NCBI GenBank assembly: GCA_023399095.1
Contig: JAEWQS010000166.1
Location: 1 to 6,103 of the forward strand
Direction: 5' to 3'
Length of the DNA stretch: 6,103 nucleotides
Source: Bacillota bacterium
Lineage (GTDB): Bacteria; Bacillota; Clostridia; Christensenellales; SZUA-584
The notes below the pieces were generated by a model, which was given only the letters and a program-made list of their open reading frames with translations, was not told where the DNA came from and searched no databases. The stretch's first letter is position 1; every line of letters starts with the position of its first letter. Positions 1 to 6,097 of the stretch are shown here, piece by piece. Both the position numbers and the translations under genes were made by a program.

Positions 1-1663
1 TGACACGCGCCTTGGCTTGGCCCCATTCGCGCCCGCCCAGTTTGGAAAGCCGCTCATTGTCGCCGCCCATATACTTTTGTATCCGGTCGATCTGGTCGGT
101 GGGGATAAACAGCTTGTCGCCGTCGCGGTATTCGAGCTCCATATAATCGCGCGATATACCCTGCACAGCGCGTGTGACCAGCCCCAAGAAACGTCCCTTG
201 CCGTGTATATCATGAACGATGATATCGCTCGGCTTTAAGTCGGTAAAAATGTCCATTCGCTTGCGCGAGGTGGTGCGGCGGTGCTTGCGCGAGAATCCAT
301 ATATCTCATGCTCACCGAGGAAATATGCTTTTTGCGCTGTCAGCTCGAAGCCCGAAAGCAGCCGGTCGGGGTAAGCCCCTGCTTCGCCGGGCTCTAACAT
401 GCGATGATCCTTTATGCACGGCACGCCAAGCGACGCATCGGACAGCTCGGACGCGAGCCGCTCCGCACGTGCAAGGCTGCCGCACGCAAGATATACGCGC
501 CAGCCCGCAGCCACTCGACCCTGCAAGTCGTCCTTGAGGAGCTCAAGCTTTCTGTGGTATGAAAGCGCGCTTTTGGCCTTCAAGTGAAGTGTGGCTTTCG
601 AATGCAATTCGGCGGATTCGGATAACGTGCAAAGGTCGATGACGTCCTTTCCGTTTGCGGTGATAACGCTTAACGGCAGATAGAGCGTCTGCTGCTCGAA
701 CAGCGCCGTGCCCGTTTGCAGCAGCGTATCTAGCCGCTCTCTGAATTCGTCACTTCGTTGCTGCTCCGCATCTGTCACGCGCCGGTGATCGTCGAACAGA
801 ACCAGCGCATCTGGCACGTATCCCAGCAGACAGTTGTCGCCGAACAGGTATGCGTAGTTTTCGAGGTCATCAAAATAGTGATGCTTATGAAGGTTAAGCG
901 CATAGTCCTCAAAGCGCTGTGCGAGCACGGGGTTTTTGGGCTTGATGGACGCAAAATATTCCGCGCATATCTGCGCCGTGTCCTCGCTGAGCACCAGTTC
1001 CACGGCGGGCGGTATAGTCACCTCGTTTATGCTTTCGCGGCTGCGCCGCTGGGTGCCGGGGTCAAACGCGTGTATGCTTTCCACGACAGTGTCAAAAAAG
1101 TCGATGCGGTACGGCGCGACAGCGCCGGGGCAAAATACGTCGAGAATCTCGCCGCGCCGAGCGGCCTGACCTGCGGTCTCCACCGAACCTACGCGCTCAT
1201 AGCCGTTTAGCACGAGTATCTGTATCAGCTTTTCGGGATCATATATAGCGTCTTTGCGGATGGTGATATGCGCAAACTCAAAATCGTCGGGGGAGACGAG
1301 CCGCGCAAGCAGCGCTTCCTCGCTCAAAAAAGCAATTTTCGCTTCCCCACGCAGCATCTTGGATATGCCGTCGATGCGGCGGAACATCACCTCGCGGCTG
1401 CGCGCCACGGACGAACGAAGCTGAAGCGGGCGATGGGGGATATGGACCGCCGTCTCCAGCGCGTCAGCGTACATTTCCGCGCTTCCTTCGTCTGGGCACA
1501 CCACGATGACGCTGCGCTCAAGCTGCTGTGAGAGCGCCGAAGCCAAATGCGGCTTCAGGCTTTCGGGAACGCCAAAAAGCGAGCAGGGAATCCGCCCTGC
1601 CCGTATCATTTCTGTTAACTGTGAAAATACCTCTGATGCCTTAAGGTGTGCCGTAATTTGCAT
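1..1663 (-). CDS. mfd: Transcription-repair coupling factor Mfd, N-terminal half (partial, runs off the left edge)
   Basis: Mfd is a DNA translocase that removes RNA polymerase stalled at lesions and recruits UvrA. The first 554 residues are in the window, about half of the usual 1100-1200. Residues 1 to about 340 match the UvrB-like module: RRGEILDVF (169-177) and the segment YRIDFFDTVVESIHAFDPGTQ (starting at 185) are typical of the UvrA-binding and flanking domains. The ATP-binding loop of this module is degenerate, as is normal for Mfd. Residues 475-545 are the CarD-like RNA polymerase interaction domain (LKPSDIIVHDIHGKGRFLG, then DKLFIPTDQIDRIQKYMGG), followed by KLGGREW just before the translocase motor. 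The helicase motifs lie outside the window. The start is the ATG at 1663: an in-frame TGA lies four codons upstream. Its Shine-Dalgarno, GGGAAG, overlaps the pth stop and is rather far away (12 bases), so translation may depend partly on coupling to pth. Confidence 0.96.
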   Translation of the reverse strand, partial: MQITAHLKASEVFSQLTEMIRAGRIPCSLFGVPESLKPHLASALSQQLERSVIVVCPDEGSAEMYADALETAVHIPHRPLQLRSSVARSREVMFRRIDGISKMLRGEAKIAFLSEEALLARLVSPDDFEFAHITIRKDAIYDPEKLIQILVLNGYERVGSVETAGQAARRGEILDVFCPGAVAPYRIDFFDTVVESIHAFDPGTQRRSRESINEVTIPPAVELVLSEDTAQICAEYFASIKPKNPVLAQRFEDYALNLHKHHYFDDLENYAYLFGDNCLLGYVPDALVLFDDHRRVTDAEQQRSDEFRERLDTLLQTGTALFEQQTLYLPLSVITANGKDVIDLCTLSESAELHSKATLHLKAKSALSYHRKLELLKDDLQGRVAAGWRVYLACGSLARAERLASELSDASLGVPCIKDHRMLEPGEAGAYPDRLLSGFELTAQKAYFLGEHEIYGFSRKHRRTTSRKRMDIFTDLKPSDIIVHDIHGKGRFLGLVTRAVQGISRDYMELEYRDGDKLFIPTDQIDRIQKYMGGDNERLSKLGGREWGQAKARV

Positions 1664-1680
1664 ATATAATCAGTGCTTCC

Positions 1681-2292
1681 CTAATTGTATCGGCTCTGAG
1701 CCTGCTCCACGCCGTCACTTAATATCGCTTCCACGGCGTCGGCGGCTTTTAGAAGCGTGTCGAACGCCGCCTGCTTGTCGGCGTATTCGCCAAGTACATG
1801 GTCGATGATGTCACCCTCGGGCCTGCCAATGCCGACACGCACACGCACGAATTCCTCCGTTTGCAGGTGATAAATCACCGATTTCATGCCGTTGTGCGTG
1901 CCTGCGCTGCCGCGTGCTTTGATGCGTACGGTGCCCATCTTCAAATCGAGGTCATCATACACCAGTATGAGCTGGCTGGCCTTGACGCCAAGCGCCTTGG
2001 CCATCTCCTTGACGCTTTCGCCCGATTTGTTCATGTACGTCTGCGGCATGGCCATCACCACGCGTTTTCCCGCGATATCGCCTTTGCCGACCCGTGCACT
2101 GTATATGTGCATGCGCACGGGTATGCCATGACGCTGCGAAAGAATTTCGATCACGTCAAAGCCCGCGTTATGCCGCGTATGCGCGTATTTGCCGCCCGGG
2201 TTGCCAAGCCCCACGATATAATAGTCCGCGCTTAAGCCGGCGGGAGTTTTTTTGCGAAGCTTAGCAGATCCGAATAGTTTCCCTGCACGCAT
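1681..2292 (-). CDS. pth: Peptidyl-tRNA hydrolase
   Basis: Pth cleaves peptidyl-tRNA released by stalled ribosomes and so recycles tRNA in the cytoplasm. The 203-residue product carries the family motifs: GLGNPGGKY (28-36, tRNA- and peptide-binding Asn31), HTRHNAGF with the catalytic His41, YMNKSG with Asn88, YDDLDL with the catalytic Asp113, and GSAGTHNGMKS (128-138) with Asn134. The frame stays open back to 2403, but the ATG at 2292 is chosen because AGGAAAGG lies 7 bases before it and because it leaves only a 24-residue basic extension (MRAGKLFGSAKLRKK...) before the core strand YYIVGLGNPG. From memory, similar short extensions occur in clostridial Pth proteins. The extension is coded entirely within or just after the end of the HAD gene, with an overlap of 61 bases. 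mfd follows 17 bases after the TAG stop, so the two are almost surely co-transcribed. Confidence 0.96.
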   Translation of the reverse strand: MRAGKLFGSAKLRKKTPAGLSADYYIVGLGNPGGKYAHTRHNAGFDVIEILSQRHGIPVRMHIYSARVGKGDIAGKRVVMAMPQTYMNKSGESVKEMAKALGVKASQLILVYDDLDLKMGTVRIKARGSAGTHNGMKSVIYHLQTEEFVRVRVGIGRPEGDIIDHVLGEYADKQAAFDTLLKAADAVEAILSDGVEQAQSRYN

Positions 2293-2939
2293 GGCGGTAC
2301 CTTTCCTAAATCCCCGATCACGTTGTCCAGCACCAAAAAGCCTTCGAAGCCGAGCGTGACGGCGCACATGTCCTCCACAACGTCGTTGCCGACAACATAG
2401 CATTCTTCCGCATTAAGGCCGGTATGATCGAGTATCTCTTTAAAGTATTCCAGATTTGGCTTGCAATAATGCGAATTATCGTAGTAACTCACATATTCGA
2501 AATCGTCCACGTTAAGCCCTGCCCATGCGATTCGCGCGTTGGTCGCGGCGGTGGGGAATATGGGATTGGTGGACAATATCAGCCGGTAACCCTTGTTTTT
2601 GAGCACGCCGACGGCTTCAACGGCACGCTCTTCCCTATGGGTGCAGACATTGAGCGCAGAAAACTCACTGGCATAAAATCTGTCCATATGAGTCTCAATG
2701 GCATCGGCGTCAAGGCCGGATGCGGCTGTCACTGTCTGCAAAAATATATCCTTGTTGAGCATCTTGCCATCGTTGTTAAGTATCGCGTAAATACCGCTGC
2801 CGAATACCTTTTGACCGTCGCTTCCAAACAAATCGATAAAGCCGCTCTTTTTTATAAGTGAGAAGTACGTCTTCGTAAACTCGTCCATGTGAAGCGGGAG
2901 CAGTGTGCCGTCGAGATCGAAGAAGACCGCTTTTCTCAT
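2232..2939 (-). CDS. HAD-superfamily hydrolase (phosphatase-like, substrate unknown)
   Basis: The 235-residue product has all four HAD motifs. Motif I is FFDLDGTLL with nucleophile Asp8 and acid/base Asp10; motif II is ILSTNP (Ser123 or Thr124); motif III is the Lys160 of CKPNLEYF; motif IV is VVGNDVVEDM, with Asp186 and Asp190 as likely Mg2+ ligands. The roughly 90 residues between motifs I and II form a helical C1-type cap, placing it near HAD subfamily I (phosphoglycolate phosphatase and nucleotidase relatives). The family hydrolyses phosphate monoesters through an aspartyl-phosphate; the substrate cannot be read from the sequence. The start at 2939 has AAGGAG 6 bases upstream and shares ATGA with the glmU stop; the open frame extends further upstream but only as a shadow of glmU. 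Its last 20 codons overlap the start of pth. No signal peptide or membrane segment is seen, so it is cytoplasmic. Confidence 0.93.
   Translation of the reverse strand: MRKAVFFDLDGTLLPLHMDEFTKTYFSLIKKSGFIDLFGSDGQKVFGSGIYAILNNDGKMLNKDIFLQTVTAASGLDADAIETHMDRFYASEFSALNVCTHREERAVEAVGVLKNKGYRLILSTNPIFPTAATNARIAWAGLNVDDFEYVSYYDNSHYCKPNLEYFKEILDHTGLNAEECYVVGNDVVEDMCAVTLGFEGFLVLDNVIGDLGKVPPCVQGNYSDLLSFAKKLPPA
2300..2307 (-). promoter_or_regulatory. Ribosome binding site of pth, inside the HAD gene
   Basis: On the minus strand this reads AGGAAAGG, 7 bases before the ATG at 2292. It decides the pth start against the longer open frame that reaches back to 2403, where no such site precedes the first ATG. 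Because it lies within the HAD coding sequence, ribosomes translating the HAD gene pass over it, so the two proteins may be translationally linked (inference). Confidence 0.75.
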
Positions 2940-4303
2940 TCGCCTCTCCTTCTTTTGGCCCACCCTTCGATGACTGTTTGGCGGCTTCTCGCCACGCACA
3001 GCGCGTCTTCCTCCACATCTTTTGTCACCGTGGAACCTGCCGCAATGTACGCGCCGTCTCCGATTGTCACAGGCGCCACAAGGTTCGCGTTGCAACCAAT
3101 GAACGCGTTTTTGCCCACAATTGTTCTGCTCTTTTTCTGGCCGTCGTAGTTGACGAACACCACGCCGCAGCCGATGTTACTTTTCTCGCCGATTTCACCG
3201 TCGCCGATATAAGACAGATGTGATACCTTCGCGCCGTCTTTGATGTGCGCGTTCTTGACCTCCACAAAATCGCCCACGCGGCACCCGTTGCCGATGAGGC
3301 TGCCCGGCCGTAAGTAGGCATACGGCCCGATGGTGGAATTATCGCCCACAGTTGCGCTCAGCACTACAGCGTTTTGCACTGTGGTTCCCGCGCCGATGGC
3401 GCTGTCTGCAATGCGGCTGCCGGGATAGAGAACGGCACCTTGTTTAATGACCGTTTGGCCTTCCAGTGTGACGCCTGGATATATGGTCACATCCTGCTCG
3501 ATTGTCACGGAAGCGTCGATATACGTGCTGTCCGGATCAATCAACGTGACGCCCGAAAGCATAAAGTCGTTATTGATACGGCGGCGCAGCTTTTTTGCGG
3601 CATCCGCAAGCTGAACGCGGTCATTGACGCCCATCCATTCGTCGGCGCTGACACAGCTTACCGCTTCGATGCGTTTACCGATGGACGATAAATATTCGAT
3701 GCAGTCGGTGAGATAATACTCGCCCTGCACATTGTTGGGCTTAAGCGATGCGAGCGCTTCGCGCAGAAGCGCCCTGTCAAAGCAGTAGACAGAAAGGTTG
3801 ATCTCGCGAATGGCCTTTTGCTCTTCCGTGGCGTCGCGATGCTCCACAATGCGCTGCACGCCGCCATCCTCGCCGCGTATTACGCGACCGTAGCCTGTGG
3901 CGTCATCCACAGTGGCCGTCAGCAGACAGGCACCCAAGGCTTGTTTCGCTGCTGTTTGTGAAAGGTGTGTAAGCGTCTGCGCCTGAATTAGCGGCATGTC
4001 GCCCGCGACGACGATCACGTAACCGTCTCCGGTCAGGTATTTGCTTGCCGCCATCACGGCATGACCCGAGCCAAGCGGTTCGCTTTGAACGGCGTAGCTG
4101 ACGCGTTCGCCGAAATAGTCTTTCACAATGTCGGCGTTTTTGCCGACCACAAGCACAGGCGGCTGATTCGTCGCCTCAGCAGCAGCGTCCACGACCCATT
4201 CGCTGAGCGCTTTCCCGGCAGCCTTATGTAAAATCTTCGGTGTACTGGACTTCATTCTCTTGCCTTCTCCGGCAGCGAGTACGATTGCGATTGTATTGTT
4301 CAT
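2936..4303 (-). CDS. glmU: Bifunctional GlmU: glucosamine-1-phosphate acetyltransferase / GlcNAc-1-phosphate uridylyltransferase
   Basis: GlmU makes UDP-GlcNAc, the precursor of peptidoglycan and other cell-wall sugars, in two steps in the cytoplasm. The 455-residue length is that of the whole two-domain enzyme (E. coli 456). The N-terminal uridylyltransferase has VLAAGEGKRMKS (8-19), SEPLGSGHAV (74-83), the metal-binding Asp102 of AGDMPL, VQGEYYLTD (192-200) and GVNDRVQLA (225-233), where Asn227 should complete the metal site. From about 250 onward there is a left-handed beta-helix of hexapeptide repeats. It contains SHLSYIGDGEIG with catalytic His362 (E. coli His363), NYDG (385-388) and LVAPVTIGDGAYIAAGSTVT. 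No key residue is missing. An ATG six codons earlier (4321) is open, but the ATG at 4303 has GGAG 8 bases before it and gives the usual N-terminus. It is the first gene of the unit glmU-HAD-pth-mfd. Confidence 0.98.
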   Translation of the reverse strand: MNNTIAIVLAAGEGKRMKSSTPKILHKAAGKALSEWVVDAAAEATNQPPVLVVGKNADIVKDYFGERVSYAVQSEPLGSGHAVMAASKYLTGDGYVIVVAGDMPLIQAQTLTHLSQTAAKQALGACLLTATVDDATGYGRVIRGEDGGVQRIVEHRDATEEQKAIREINLSVYCFDRALLREALASLKPNNVQGEYYLTDCIEYLSSIGKRIEAVSCVSADEWMGVNDRVQLADAAKKLRRRINNDFMLSGVTLIDPDSTYIDASVTIEQDVTIYPGVTLEGQTVIKQGAVLYPGSRIADSAIGAGTTVQNAVVLSATVGDNSTIGPYAYLRPGSLIGNGCRVGDFVEVKNAHIKDGAKVSHLSYIGDGEIGEKSNIGCGVVFVNYDGQKKSRTIVGKNAFIGCNANLVAPVTIGDGAYIAAGSTVTKDVEEDALCVARSRQTVIEGWAKRRRGE

Positions 4304-4343
4304 TTGTGAATCTCCGATCATATGGGATTATGAGACTATATAG

Positions 4344-4372
4344 ATATTAGTAGATGAAAACAGACGTGTCAA
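4344..4372 (-). promoter_or_regulatory. Sigma-A type promoter of the glmU-HAD-pth-mfd unit
   Basis: On the minus strand a perfect -35 TTGACA (4367-4372) is followed by a 17-base spacer and the -10 TAATAT (4344-4349, 4 of 6 to consensus). Transcription should begin near 4336, leaving a leader of about 33 bases to the glmU ATG. The promoter lies between the pfkA terminator and glmU, which argues that glmU is transcribed separately from pfkA. No operator is evident. Confidence 0.8.
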
Positions 4373-4406
4373 CAATAGCCATGCCTATATGTCCCTTGAA
4401 TACATG

Positions 4407-4436
4407 AAAAAGCGGCCAAAACGTGTTGACCGCTTT
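4407..4436 (-). terminator. Intrinsic terminator of pfkA
   Basis: On the minus strand AAAGCGGTC (4428-4436) pairs with GGCCGCTTT (4409-4417) over 9 bp with one G-U pair, and two further A-T pairs can form inside, leaving a loop of about 6 bases. The stem runs into TTTTT. It starts 11 bases after the pfkA stop codon. The other strand lacks a proper T run, so it acts mainly on pfkA. Confidence 0.85.
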
Positions 4437-4447
4437 ATAGCCGGTTT

Positions 4448-5503
4448 TTAATCTCCGAAGCTGAGACCGATTTCGCGGCCCACACGCAGCAGCTCGTCAT
4501 CGAGAGGAATTGTTTTTGTTTTACCCGCCACGTCTTTCATGAGGTTGGAGGTGATACGGCCGTTTTTCACGGCGACCGTGTGTCCAAATTGACGCTGCTC
4601 AATGAGCTTGGCGGCGTAGACGCCCATTTCGGTGGCCAGCACGCGGTCATACGGGCACGGCGGGCCGCCGCGTTGATAATGACCGGGGACGACCACGCGC
4701 GTGTCGATATCGATTACGCCGTTGAGTTCGTCTGCCAGTTTGTATCCGATGGAATAATGCTTGCCCTTTAAGTTCTGATCCTCGGCATCGGTGACGCTGC
4801 GCGCACCCTCCGCGACGGCAATAATGGAAAAATGCTTACCGTTCTCATACCGTTCGTTGATGGCTTCTGCAACCGCGTTGATGTCATAGGGAATTTCGGG
4901 CAGCAGAATGACGTCGGCGCCGCTGGCTATGCCTGCGTTTAATGTGAGCCATCCGGCCGTGTTGCCCATAAGCTCCACGATAATCACGCGCGAGTGTGAA
5001 AAGGCGGTGGTATGCACCTTGTCAATCACGTCTGCCGCGATATCCACGGCGCTCTGGAAGCCGAAGGTAATATCGGTGCCCCATATGTCGTTGTCAATTG
5101 TTTTGGGAAGACCGATTACATTAAGGCCATGCTCTTGGAGTAAGCCCGCCGCCCTGTGCGTGCCGTCTCCGCCGAGTGTCACGAGACAGTCAAGCCCCAT
5201 CTTCTCATAGTTTTTGGCCATCGTTTTGAAAGCGTCAAGATACTTGCCCGAGTTTTGGCGCATCGTCTGATCCCGATGGCGCGAGGTGCGAAGGATGGTG
5301 CCGCCAAGCGTCAGAATACCCGAAAACTCTTCTTTGTTCATCGTGCGGTAAGTCGCGTCGATCAAACCGCCAAAGCCGTCTGTAATACCGACGATCTCCG
5401 CATCGTCAAAGAGCTGATATGTGGCCTTGGCCACGCCGCGTATCGCGGCATTAAGCCCGGGGCAGTCTCCGCCGCTTGTGAGTATACCTATCCGCTTGGT
5501 CAT
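4448..5503 (-). CDS. pfkA: 6-phosphofructokinase (PfkA family, Gly/Lys donor-site signature)
   Basis: The enzyme phosphorylates fructose 6-phosphate to fructose 1,6-bisphosphate, the committed step of glycolysis, in the cytoplasm. The 351-residue product is about 30 residues longer than E. coli PfkA. Visible motifs are LTSGGDCPGLNAAIRGV (8-24, nucleotide loop), LRTSRHRD (71-78), LGGDGT (110-115), PKTIDND (133-139) with catalytic Asp137, HSR (170-172) and TRVVVPGHYQRGG (268-280) for sugar-phosphate binding, and AEGA (231-234). Gly in GGDG points to ATP rather than pyrophosphate as donor. Lys134 in PKTIDND, where E. coli has Gly, is shared with pyrophosphate-dependent enzymes and with actinobacterial-type ATP enzymes, so the donor is not certain. 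MGN (179-181) replaces the common MGR. The start at 5503 has GGAGG 7 bases upstream. It has its own promoter and terminator, and is divergent from a cobalamin riboswitch. Confidence 0.96.
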   Translation of the reverse strand: MTKRIGILTSGGDCPGLNAAIRGVAKATYQLFDDAEIVGITDGFGGLIDATYRTMNKEEFSGILTLGGTILRTSRHRDQTMRQNSGKYLDAFKTMAKNYEKMGLDCLVTLGGDGTHRAAGLLQEHGLNVIGLPKTIDNDIWGTDITFGFQSAVDIAADVIDKVHTTAFSHSRVIIVELMGNTAGWLTLNAGIASGADVILLPEIPYDINAVAEAINERYENGKHFSIIAVAEGARSVTDAEDQNLKGKHYSIGYKLADELNGVIDIDTRVVVPGHYQRGGPPCPYDRVLATEMGVYAAKLIEQRQFGHTVAVKNGRITSNLMKDVAGKTKTIPLDDELLRVGREIGLSFGD

Positions 5504-5524
5504 GCTGTTTCCTCCATGTATATA

Positions 5525-5538
5525 AATATTTAAATATT
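5525..5538. repeat. 14-bp perfect AT palindrome in the pfkA leader
   Basis: AATATTTAAATATT is a perfect palindrome lying between the pfkA transcription start and its Shine-Dalgarno site (5511-5515). It may be only an AT-rich unstructured leader, which helps ribosome access, or a protein site. It has no loop, so it would not make a good RNA hairpin. Confidence 0.5.
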
Positions 5539-5557
5539 AATCCAGTTTATCCTTAAC

Positions 5558-5586
5558 AGTATACATCAATACAAAACGCCTTTCAA
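5558..5586 (-). promoter_or_regulatory. Sigma-A type promoter of pfkA
   Basis: On the minus strand the -35 is TTGAAA (5581-5586), the spacer is 17 bases and the -10 is TATACT (5558-5563, 5 of 6 to consensus). Transcription should start near 5551, giving a leader of about 48 bases before the ATG at 5503. A short inverted repeat (5578-5595) covers the -35. Confidence 0.78.
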
Positions 5587-5595
5587 CTTAAAGGC
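5578..5595. repeat. Inverted repeat over the pfkA -35 box
   Basis: GCCTTT (5578-5583) and AAAGGC (5590-5595) are perfect inverted copies around a 6-base centre CAACTT. The left arm and centre overlap the -35 box of the pfkA promoter. The position would suit a repressor operator; no family of regulator can be named from it, and a 6-bp repeat can arise by chance. Confidence 0.4.
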
Positions 5596-5611
5596 AACGT
5601 CTTATAGACAG

Positions 5612-5633
5612 AAAAAACGGGACATTTGCCCGT
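5612..5633 (-). terminator. Weak minus-strand hairpin with T run upstream of the pfkA promoter
   Basis: On the minus strand ACGGG (5629-5633) pairs with CCCGT (5617-5621) around a 7-base loop and is followed at once by a T run. The stem is only 5 bp. It lies upstream of the pfkA promoter and so would not stop pfkA transcripts; it could stop stray antisense transcription leaving the riboswitch region. The plus strand has no T run after the stem. Confidence 0.35.
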
Positions 5634-5661
5634 GCATCATTAATATGCAGCATCAGTAATC

Positions 5662-5690
5662 TTGAATTGACCTTGCTTTGCTCTTATGAT
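5662..5690 (+). promoter_or_regulatory. Probable promoter of the riboswitch-controlled transcript
   Basis: TTGAAT (5662-5667, 4 of 6) and TATGAT (5685-5690, 5 of 6) are separated by 17 bases. Transcription would start near 5697, about 20 bases before the first closing stem of the cobalamin aptamer, which is the expected arrangement. Confidence 0.7.
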
Positions 5691-5713
5691 ATGCTTGAAA
5701 CCAACAGAATAGC

Positions 5714-5916
5714 AACCATCGGGTGCCTATATTGAGGGCTCTATGAAAAGCGCAGATTTTGTAGATGTCGTATAGGATAATAGGGAAAACGGTGAAAAGC
5801 CGTTGCAGCCCCCGCTACCGTATGGCCGACTGTTTAAGACAATATGCCACTGAAGCAAATGCTTGGGGAAGGCGTCTTATACGGGGTGACGCCGAGCCGG
5901 TAAACCTGCCAGATGG
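5714..5916 (+). promoter_or_regulatory. Cobalamin riboswitch aptamer
   Basis: This RNA senses adenosylcobalamin or a relative and normally shuts off B12 uptake or synthesis genes. The conserved blocks appear in order. GGTGCC is at 5722-5727. AATAGGGAA (5779-5787) is followed by the stem AACGG/CCGTT around TGAAAAG, then CCCGCTACCGTA (5811-5822). GCCACTG (5846-5852) is followed by a small AAGC/GCTT hairpin and GGGAAGGCG. GGCGTC/GACGCC pair (5871-5876 with 5888-5893). The B12-box type stretch GCCGAGCCGGTAAACCTGCC is at 5891-5910. The closing stem CCATC (5716-5720) with GATGG (5912-5916) and the arm CCTATA (5726-5731) with TATAGG (5771-5776) fix the borders. It faces away from pfkA and is followed by a terminator, so control is most likely by early termination. 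The regulated gene starts beyond the window. Confidence 0.95.
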
Positions 5917-5974
5917 GTTTTGTCAGGAGTTCTTCGGAGGGAAGGATGCAGACGGCCCGTATATTGCGGACTCG

Positions 5975-6009
5975 CGCCTTAAGCATCAACGCTTCAGGCG
6001 TTTTTGTTT
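5975..6009 (+). terminator. Intrinsic terminator, expression platform of the cobalamin riboswitch
   Basis: CGCCTTAAGC (5975-5984) pairs with GCTTCAGGCG (5991-6000) over 10 positions with a single T-C mismatch, around the 6-base loop ATCAAC, and is followed by TTTTTGTTT. It lies 58 bases after the aptamer and about 94 bases before the window end, with a ribosome binding site beyond it, as expected for a ligand-controlled terminator. Confidence 0.88.
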
Positions 6010-6091
6010 ATGAGCAAAAAATTTGGCTAGTGGTATGGCTTACGACGGCTACAATTCTTACCTCCGCGAAGAATAGATTATTAGCACGTAA

Positions 6092-6097
6092 CGGAGG
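6092..6097 (+). promoter_or_regulatory. Ribosome binding site of the next gene, start codon beyond the window
   Basis: CGGAGG is followed by AAAACA at the window end, so a start codon at or just after position 6104 would have ideal spacing. This is the likely B12-regulated gene. CCTCCG at 6061-6066 is its exact complement and could mask it. Confidence 0.7.

Noticed and set aside
758..1210. Plus-strand 150-codon open frame within mfd
   Set aside because: It is the antisense of a clearly conserved Mfd coding sequence, with no ribosome binding site; other plus-strand frames over mfd, pth, the HAD gene, glmU and pfkA were rejected for the same reason.
1607..1609. Later mfd start at codon 19
   Set aside because: No Shine-Dalgarno precedes it, whereas the first ATG has GGGAAG upstream and follows the pth stop closely.
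2940..3095. Upstream extension of the HAD frame to an ATG at 3095
   Set aside because: The added residues overlap the conserved acetyltransferase end of glmU, look like basic out-of-frame translation, and the ATG at 2939 has AAGGAG at ideal spacing directly before FFDLDGTLL.
4304..4321. Alternative upstream start of glmU at 4321, adding six residues
   Set aside because: There is no Shine-Dalgarno before it, and the GGAG that serves the ATG at 4303 lies inside this added stretch.
5765..6013. An 82-codon plus-strand open frame over the riboswitch
   Set aside because: It lies on the conserved cobalamin aptamer and its terminator, has no good ribosome binding site, and its product looks like none I recognise; it is a shadow of structured RNA.
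6010..6030. A six-codon frame (MSKKFG) right after the riboswitch terminator
   Set aside because: It has no ribosome binding site of its own, only the T run of the terminator before it; too short to support.
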